Positions 6,779 to 11,440 of a stretch of 11,440 nt of DNA are shown piece after piece; within the stretch, counting starts at the first letter, position 1; each line of letters opens with the position of its first letter. The notes under the pieces were generated by a model. It saw only the letters and a program-made list of their open reading frames with translations, was not told the DNA's origin and did not search any database. Origin of the DNA: an uncultured Spirochaetaceae bacterium (GTDB taxonomy: Bacteria > Spirochaetota > Spirochaetia > Treponematales > Treponemataceae); assembly GCA_937875245.1 (NCBI GenBank), contig CALNCH010000259.1, positions 1-11,440 on the forward strand, given 5' to 3'. The position numbers and the translations under genes were made by a program.

Positions 6779-8045
6779 AAAAAAACTAGTACTAACAGCG
6801 ATTCTGGCAGCCTATCTTCTTTTGTCTGGATTGCTGCTAGCATCCTGTTCAATAACTTACGAAAAACCTATTGTAATCTGGACTAATCAAGTCGAATTTG
6901 CTACCTATGTTGAATTATTTAATGCAAGTCAAGATAAGGTAAAAGCTACCGTTGTATATAAAACTAGCCCTGCAGAATCGTTACCACCAGCCTCCGATGA
7001 GCCTTCTCCTGATATTGTTATTGGACCTTGGTTAAAAAATGAACGCATCAGGCGTTATTTTACTCCCGTAGATTATCTTTTTACGGATCAACATATTAAT
7101 CCCTCTATTTTTTACCCCCAATTACTAGCATTAGGAAATATTTCTGGCAAACAATATTTATTACCGGTAAGCTTTAATCTTCCTGTAATTATGTTTTCTA
7201 CAGATTACCAGGATCAAATACCAGATGATTACTTAATTAACCCTGATACTATTAGAGATGTGGCAAAATCTTTTAACGTAGTCAATACAAGTGGTATTTT
7301 TACTTCTATGGGATTTGCTCCACGATGGGATTCTGATTTTCTATATCATGTTGCAAAAATGAAGGGTGCGAATTTTGCAGAGAGTAATGATGTATTTTCG
7401 TGGGACAAAACCACCTTAGATAGCACAGTAGAATATTTGAGAAATTGGACGATAACTACAAATAATTCCTCTTCCGCAGAAGAAGATTTTAAATTTAAGT
7501 ACCTCTATACTCCCGTAGAAAAGTGGATTCCCTCTAAAAAATGTCTTTTTTCTTATACCACAAGTAATGAATTGTTTATGATTGCTCCAGAAATGTTACA
7601 AGGTATTGATTTTAGGTGGCTTCACGAAGATTTACACATTCCTATTGAAGACGATATTATTTCAATGGGAATTTTCAAAAAATCAAAGAACATTCCCGCT
7701 GCAGAATTATTTCTTATTTGGTTTTTAAATGAAGCTAATCAAAAAGAATTACTTGAATGGGTAAATCAATTAAATTTCTATAGTAAAACCTTTGGTATTT
7801 CTGGAGGTTTTTCCACTATTCGTGGCGTGAATGAGCGGGTATTTCCCCTATTCTATCCATTGCTTATGGGAAATCTTCCTGTTGCAGAATACATAACAAC
7901 CCCGAATATTCTGCCTACAAAATGGGAAAGCATTAGAGAACGAATTGTTTATCCATACTTATTGGAAGCTACAAATACAAACACTGAAACCAATAATGCT
8001 TCTTTGGAATATCTAATTACAGAATGGCGAAAACAATTCTTCTAA
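6771..8045 (+). CDS. Extracellular solute-binding lipoprotein (family 1-like)
   Basis: This 424-residue protein, counted from GTG 6771, begins with a lipoprotein signal peptide: YKKK, a hydrophobic core, and the lipobox LASC with Cys26 as the lipidated residue. The mature part opens with IVIWTNQVEFATYVELFNAS (34-53), the usual beta-strand plus helix of ABC solute-binding proteins, and contains PDIVIGPWL (80-88), the common 'Pdvv.g' strand. The rest is consistent in length with a family 1-like binding protein. It should be anchored in a membrane facing the periplasm and capture a substrate. No permease or ATPase lies nearby, so the transporter must be elsewhere or the protein acts as a sensor. 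GTG 6771 overlaps the aminotransferase stop (6776-6778), so the two are coupled. A run of nine A follows the second codon. Substrate unknown. Confidence 0.82.
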   Translation: MYKKKLVLTAILAAYLLLSGLLLASCSITYEKPIVIWTNQVEFATYVELFNASQDKVKATVVYKTSPAESLPPASDEPSPDIVIGPWLKNERIRRYFTPVDYLFTDQHINPSIFYPQLLALGNISGKQYLLPVSFNLPVIMFSTDYQDQIPDDYLINPDTIRDVAKSFNVVNTSGIFTSMGFAPRWDSDFLYHVAKMKGANFAESNDVFSWDKTTLDSTVEYLRNWTITTNNSSSAEEDFKFKYLYTPVEKWIPSKKCLFSYTTSNELFMIAPEMLQGIDFRWLHEDLHIPIEDDIISMGIFKKSKNIPAAELFLIWFLNEANQKELLEWVNQLNFYSKTFGISGGFSTIRGVNERVFPLFYPLLMGNLPVAEYITTPNILPTKWESIRERIVYPYLLEATNTNTETNNASLEYLITEWRKQFF

Positions 8046-8105
8046 ATAACTAAATTTTACTTAATTCCGGTAATACTTTTCCGATACTATAGTTGGAGGA
8101 TAGAA
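8046..8105 (+). promoter_or_regulatory. Leader of the 132-residue gene with ribosome binding site and palindromes
   Basis: This 60-base gap holds GGAGGA (8095-8100), five bases before ATG 8106, and the perfect 8-base palindrome ACTATAGT (8086-8093). It also holds the left arm of a 12-base inverted repeat. TATAGT (8088-8093) resembles a -10 box, but its best -35 candidate, TTCCGG at 8065-8070, is poor. Transcription could instead read through from the lipoprotein gene. Confidence 0.5.
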
Positions 8106-8120
8106 ATGATTACCGGAATT
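8063..8120 (+). repeat. Perfect 12-base inverted repeat framing a ribosome binding site
   Basis: The left arm AATTCCGGTAAT (8063-8074) and right arm ATTACCGGAATT (8109-8120) are exact reverse complements. The 34-base loop contains GGAGGA and the ATG (8106-8108). Each arm also has a CCGG core. In RNA this is a long-loop hairpin that could affect translation; in DNA it could be a paired operator. Confidence 0.7.
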
Positions 8121-8504
8121 GGCACTTTAACACCAGATAATTACACAAATCTTGTTAGTAGTGGAACTATCAGAAGCAAAATATATGTTCCTGTAAGTCC
8201 TGGCCTCGTAATCTATTCTCAATTTGAACATGTCTCTGGAATTGCTATCTCTGGAAATCAAAAAGGGGTAACAATTACCAAGGTAAGTATATTAAATGCC
8301 CTTATAGATCGTTTAATTGATATGAAGCAAAAACCTGAAATACCATCAGAGAAAACTGCTCTAACAGATGATCAAGTAGATGCTTTAATAAAAAATTATC
8401 AAAGCCAAATTAAAGATTCTTTGAACCTTGCACAAGGAAATCCTTATGCTTTAGGCGGCGGAACAACACCCCAAGCAGGAGTGCTGTTCAATATTGCAGC
8501 CTAA
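8106..8504 (+). CDS. Unrecognised small protein, 132 residues
   Basis: I do not recognise this protein. It has a strong ribosome binding site and normal codon use. There is no signal peptide or membrane helix, so it is probably cytoplasmic. The N-terminal 56 residues look beta-rich, with VPVSPGLVIYSQFEHVSGIAISG (28-50). Two likely amphipathic helices follow: ITKVSILNALIDRLIDMKQKP (57-77) and TDDQVDALIKNYQSQIKDSLNLAQ (87-110), joined by a Pro/Ser-rich linker. A Gly-rich end, NPYALGGGTTPQAG (112-125), closes the protein. The gene stands between the aminotransferase-lipoprotein pair and a convergent antiporter, leaving only 16 bases to the next stop codon. It could be co-transcribed with the lipoprotein gene or independent. 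No function is inferred; it may be a lineage-specific conserved protein. Confidence 0.8.
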   Translation: MITGIGTLTPDNYTNLVSSGTIRSKIYVPVSPGLVIYSQFEHVSGIAISGNQKGVTITKVSILNALIDRLIDMKQKPEIPSEKTALTDDQVDALIKNYQSQIKDSLNLAQGNPYALGGGTTPQAGVLFNIAA

Positions 8505-8520
8505 AGTTTAAATCTCTTTT

Positions 8521-10596
8521 CTATTTTTTCTTTGAAAGTTCTCTTAAAATACTCATTAATTCTGTTGCAGACTCTGCTTCAACGAGCTTGTTTACAGACT
8601 CTTGTTCATGTAATAAGCCACCAACTGCAGACAATACTTGCAAATGGGGAGCAGAAGCCTTTTTAGGAGAAACAACCAGTATAAAAAGTTTTGAGGGTTG
8701 TCCATCAAAAGAACCATAATTAACACCAGATTTTTTTATACCAATGGCAACACACATAGAAGTTACACCATCACTTTTTGCATGAGGTAAGGCAATACCT
8801 CTTTCCATTCCAGTGCTCATTACTCTTTCTCGGTTTTTAACATCATTTAATACTAATTCCCAATCTTGTACAAAGCCACTGTTAGCAAGAATACTAACCA
8901 ACTCATTCATAACTTCTTCTTTCGTTTCACCCTTAAGATCAACTTTTATAGTTTTTTCGCTAATACGTTGTAATAAACTAGAATCAAAACGGCTATCAGA
9001 GGAATTTATTTCTTTTTGTAAATCTAGAGGATTGATATTTTCTTTTAGTTCTTGAACGCTATCATTTAATTTAAGCATTACTTCATAAATTGAAGTTTTT
9101 ACAAAACCCATATCTTCGGCAGCAGTTTCAATAGTAACATTAGATTCTTCTTCTGTAATAGAAAGAACAACATCTCCTTTTCGAGCTTGAGAAATGCCAT
9201 CGTCAATGTTCATCATCTGAACATAAAATCCTTCCTGTTTTAAATCCTTAAGGAGAATATCAATAACAAGATCTGCAATTTCATCAGTCCCAAAATCCCA
9301 ATTAAAGGATACCGTATCCGATGTTCTGGTCTCTTTTCGAGTTCCTCGACCGGGGATTCCTAACACAAAATTTAATAAAGGAGGTGCAACAAGAGTAGTA
9401 ATTAATGTCATCATAATAACGACACCAAACAATTTATCATCCAAAATACCAGCGGTAATACCAATACCAGCAATGATTAAGGCAACTTCTCCACGAGGAA
9501 TCATTCCACAACCAATACGCAAAGCCCCTTTCAGGTTAAAGCCTAATGTTAAGGCAGGGGTTGCACATCCCACAACTTTTGCAAGAACCGCCAACACTGT
9601 GTAAATTGCACCAAAAATTAACACTTCTCTATTCATGAGTTCGCTTACATTTACCATCATTCCCATAACAGCAAAAAAGAGAGGAACAAAAAATTCATAC
9701 AAACCGTGTATACGTTCTTGAATTACAGCTGCAATATCAGTACCAGAAAGAGATAATCCAGTAATATAAGCACCAATAATCATAGCCAAACCTTGCTTTT
9801 CAAATACTCCTGCTAAAATAAGAGCAATTCCCAATGCGCAAATTGAAAAATCAAAGGAGCTCTTAAATATTTTTAAGAAACTAGCAATTTTTTTTGCAAA
9901 GATAAGACCAAGAGCCGTAAAGCCTAACCAAATACCAAAGGCACGAGCTGCAATTAAGCCTATAGAACCTGCATCAATACTACCAGAACCAGAATTCATT
10001 ACAGAAACAATACCTAAAACAACGGCTAAAAGAATAATACCTAATACATCATCAAAAACTGCTGCAGCCAGAATGGTAACGCCTTCAGGAGAATCCATCT
10101 TTTTTTTGTCAGATAATATTCGAGCAGTAATTCCTACGGAGGTCGCGGTTGACATGATACCTAAAAACAGACAGCGAACGTCCATAAAATTAGTATGAAG
10201 CATAAACATACCCGCTATATCTCCAAGTAAAAATGAAAAAACTACTCCAAATAAACCAATTATACCACCTGATACTGAATAGCGTAAAAAGAGACTTAAA
10301 TCAGTTTCCAAGCCTGAAGCAAATAACAAAATAATTGATGCAACGGTGGAGAACGCATATAATTCAGGGCTTACTGCCAAAGAAGCTGAGTATAAAGGAA
10401 ACATACCCTGAGGAAAACCAGGTAGTGCTAGTCCTCCCAAAGCATAGGGGCCAATAATAACACCGGCAATTAACTCTCCTAGTACAGAAGGTATTCCAAT
10501 TTTTTTAACCAATTTTCCAAAAAATCTAACGGTGAACAGAATTATTCCAATCTGCAATACTAGATTTGCCATAACACTAGCAATACTTTCTTCCAT
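8521..10596 (-). CDS. CPA2-type cation:proton antiporter fused to a C-terminal PTS EIIA domain
   Basis: I place the start at ATG 10596-10594, giving 691 residues, because AGGAGAG lies four bases before it; the longer frame to 10647 adds 17 residues without such a site. Residues 1-415 form about a dozen membrane helices. The early helix IGIPSVLGELIAGVIIGP (33-50), the acidic pair in FDDVLGI (Asp182-Asp183) and IPRGEVALIIAG (366-377) are hallmarks of CPA2 exchangers, and a double Asp points to an Asp-Asp-type exchanger. Residues about 425-535 form a soluble domain I cannot name, not an obvious RCK/TrkA domain. Residues about 545-691 are a fructose/nitrogen-type PTS EIIA domain with the phosphorylated histidine in GIALPHAKS (His605). 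It should exchange Na+ or K+ for H+ at the inner membrane, possibly modulated by PTS phosphorylation. The gene converges with the 132-residue gene. Confidence 0.9.
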   Translation of the reverse strand: MEESIASVMANLVLQIGIILFTVRFFGKLVKKIGIPSVLGELIAGVIIGPYALGGLALPGFPQGMFPLYSASLAVSPELYAFSTVASIILLFASGLETDLSLFLRYSVSGGIIGLFGVVFSFLLGDIAGMFMLHTNFMDVRCLFLGIMSTATSVGITARILSDKKKMDSPEGVTILAAAVFDDVLGIILLAVVLGIVSVMNSGSGSIDAGSIGLIAARAFGIWLGFTALGLIFAKKIASFLKIFKSSFDFSICALGIALILAGVFEKQGLAMIIGAYITGLSLSGTDIAAVIQERIHGLYEFFVPLFFAVMGMMVNVSELMNREVLIFGAIYTVLAVLAKVVGCATPALTLGFNLKGALRIGCGMIPRGEVALIIAGIGITAGILDDKLFGVVIMMTLITTLVAPPLLNFVLGIPGRGTRKETRTSDTVSFNWDFGTDEIADLVIDILLKDLKQEGFYVQMMNIDDGISQARKGDVVLSITEEESNVTIETAAEDMGFVKTSIYEVMLKLNDSVQELKENINPLDLQKEINSSDSRFDSSLLQRISEKTIKVDLKGETKEEVMNELVSILANSGFVQDWELVLNDVKNRERVMSTGMERGIALPHAKSDGVTSMCVAIGIKKSGVNYGSFDGQPSKLFILVVSPKKASAPHLQVLSAVGGLLHEQESVNKLVEAESATELMSILRELSKKK

Positions 10597-10600
10597 GTGT

Positions 10601-10607
10601 CTCTCCT
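10601..10607 (-). promoter_or_regulatory. Ribosome binding site deciding the antiporter start
   Basis: On the minus strand AGGAGAG is followed by ACAC and ATG 10596-10594. It supports this start over the longer in-frame version beginning at 10647, whose first 17 residues are unlike a membrane-protein N-terminus. Confidence 0.7.
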
Positions 10608-10614
10608 GTAAATG

Positions 10615-10643
10615 ATATAAATAAAAATTTATGCATTTCGCAA
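10615..10643 (-). promoter_or_regulatory. Candidate promoter of the antiporter gene
   Basis: Read on the minus strand, TTGCGA (10643-10638) and TTATAT (10620-10615) are 17 bases apart. The predicted start point, about 10608, leaves a very short leader that just includes the ribosome binding site, which makes the call uncertain. Confidence 0.35.
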
Positions 10644-10764
10644 ACAATCACCTTTCTTTACAGACAGTACTATTTTTCGCAATTTTTAGCAAGTATTTTC
10701 ATATCTTTTCAATTAAATATCAACCTTTTCACTACTTGTACTAATCTATCAAATACTATATATT

Positions 10765-10792
10765 TTTACATATATCGGGATATTATTAGATA
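10765..10792 (+). promoter_or_regulatory. Candidate promoter of pckG
   Basis: TTTACA (10765-10770) and TAGATA (10787-10792) are 16 bases apart, giving a start near 10799 and a leader of about 20 bases that ends in AAGGAG. The -10 box would lie within the palindrome at 10787-10806, so binding there would block transcription. Confidence 0.38.
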
Positions 10793-10806
10793 GAATAATC
10801 TATCTA
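10787..10806 (+). repeat. Palindrome before pckG, candidate operator
   Basis: TAGATAGA (10787-10794) and TCTATCTA (10799-10806) are exact reverse complements around ATAA. The element overlaps the candidate -10 box and sits five bases before AAGGAG. Its low GC makes it a weak RNA hairpin, so a protein-binding site seems more likely. Confidence 0.5.
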
Positions 10807-10821
10807 TTGTAAGGAGTTATT

Positions 10822-11440
10822 ATGAAGTTAGAAGACATCAAACATGCTAAAATTAAGGCATGGGTAGAAGAAGTAGCTGCAATGTGTCAGCCAGATTCTA
10901 TTTATGTATGTGATGGTTCACAAGCTGAATATGATCGTTTTATGAAAGAAATGATTGATTCAGGTCTTGCAATACCTTTGGCAAAAAAACCAAATAGTGT
11001 TCTTTTCCGCTCATTACCTTCAGACGTTGCTCGTGTTGAAGGTAGAACATATATCGCTTCTAAAGATAAAGAAAGCGCAGGTCCTACAAACAACTGGATC
11101 GATCCAAACGAATTGAAAGCTACAATGAAAGGTCTTTATACAGGTTGTATGAAAGGTCGAACAATGTATGTTATTCCTTTTTCAATGGGTCCAGTAGGTT
11201 CAGACATTGCAAAGAACGGTATTGAAATTACTGATTCAGCATATGTTGTATGTAACATGGACATAATGACACGTGTAGGAACAAAAGTTCTTGACGTTCT
11301 TGGTACAGATGGTGAATTCATTCCTTGTTTACACTCAGTAGGTAAACCACTTGCTAAAGGTGAAAGTGACAATGGTATTTGGCCATGTGCAGATATGGAT
11401 AACAAATATATTTCTCACTTCCCAGAAGAAAGAACAATTT
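10822..11440 (+). CDS. pckG: Phosphoenolpyruvate carboxykinase (GTP), N-terminal part, cut by right edge
   Basis: The frame opens at ATG 10822 with AAGGAG five bases before it and runs open to the window edge (206 codons; the full enzyme is about 600 residues). The sequence matches the GTP-dependent family: ARVEGRTYIAS (70-80), the block SAGPTNNWIDPNEL (85-98), then GCMKGRTMYVIPFSMGPVGS (108-127) and TDSAYVVCNMDIMTRVGT (137-154). The enzyme interconverts oxaloacetate plus GTP with PEP plus CO2 and GDP in the cytoplasm. In anaerobic fermenters it often runs toward oxaloacetate, but direction cannot be read here. Codons include many C-ending forms (AAC, GAC, TTC, ATC) compared with neighbouring genes, which suggests strong expression. 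Nucleotide-binding motifs lie beyond the edge. Confidence 0.95.
   Translation, partial: MKLEDIKHAKIKAWVEEVAAMCQPDSIYVCDGSQAEYDRFMKEMIDSGLAIPLAKKPNSVLFRSLPSDVARVEGRTYIASKDKESAGPTNNWIDPNELKATMKGLYTGCMKGRTMYVIPFSMGPVGSDIAKNGIEITDSAYVVCNMDIMTRVGTKVLDVLGTDGEFIPCLHSVGKPLAKGESDNGIWPCADMDNKYISHFPEERTI

Larger units (their letters stand above)
10597..10821. promoter_or_regulatory. Divergent control region between antiporter and pckG
   Basis: This 225-base, strongly AT-rich gap separates divergent genes. It contains the antiporter ribosome site and promoter candidate on one side, and a pckG promoter candidate, a palindrome and a strong AAGGAG (10811-10816) on the other. TAATCTATC occurs twice, at 10742-10750 and 10796-10804, 54 bases apart. 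No small gene is visible in it. Confidence 0.6.

Noticed and set aside
8505..8520. Shared terminator between the convergent 132-residue gene and the antiporter
   Set aside because: Only 16 bases are available, and although T runs lie nearby I see no GC-rich stem on either strand.
10597..10647. Antiporter start 17 codons upstream
   Set aside because: The added residues do not resemble a membrane-protein N-terminus, and AGGAGAG marks the inner ATG.
10902..11405. Minus-strand open frames under pckG
   Set aside because: They are shadows of a strongly conserved coding sequence and have no ribosome site or recognisable product.

Overview
The window is AT-rich, has short intergenic gaps, and looks like chromosomal DNA of a spirochaete, most likely a Treponema-like host-associated species. 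This rests on overall gene content and on the look of the proteins (a Bat-type operon in which VWA and TPR parts are joined, a GTP-type PEP carboxykinase, lipoproteins with a loose lipobox). The genus is an inference and no search was run. I see no transposase, integrase, CRISPR array, tRNA or rRNA.

Layout. (1) 1-5351, minus strand: five tightly coupled genes read as moxR -> DUF58 protein -> short BatD-like protein -> batA -> batB/TPR fusion, the last running off the left edge. Every junction overlaps by 1, 1, 14 or 4 bases, so this is one operon. It should supply a MoxR AAA+ ATPase, a cytoplasmic DUF58/VWA-like partner and three membrane-anchored proteins, the typical MoxR-Bat envelope-stress or complex-assembly module. 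(2) 5352-5479: a 128-base divergent control region holding a 10-base palindrome. (3) 5480-8045, plus strand: a fold-type I PLP aminotransferase and an overlapping solute-binding lipoprotein that starts at GTG. (4) 8106-8504, plus: an unrecognised 132-residue protein whose ribosome binding site lies between the arms of a perfect 12-base inverted repeat. (5) 8521-10596, minus: a CPA2-type cation:proton antiporter fused to a C-terminal PTS EIIA domain. (6) 10597-10821: a second divergent control region with a palindrome and repeated half-sites. (7) 10822-11440, plus: the N-terminal third of GTP-dependent PEP carboxykinase, cut by the right edge.

How the genes may work together. The Bat operon is a self-contained module. 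The aminotransferase and lipoprotein are translationally coupled, suggesting capture of a small solute (perhaps an amino acid or peptide) alongside its metabolism, but no permease or ATPase is present. The antiporter-EIIA fusion sits divergently from the PEP-forming or PEP-consuming carboxykinase; since PEP is the phosphoryl source for PTS proteins, a link between PEP supply and ion transport is possible, but that is inference only.

The most promising unexplained signals are the inverted repeat framing the start of the 132-residue gene, that gene itself, the apparent internal lipoprotein signal in the batB/TPR fusion, and the uncharacterised domain between the antiporter and EIIA parts.
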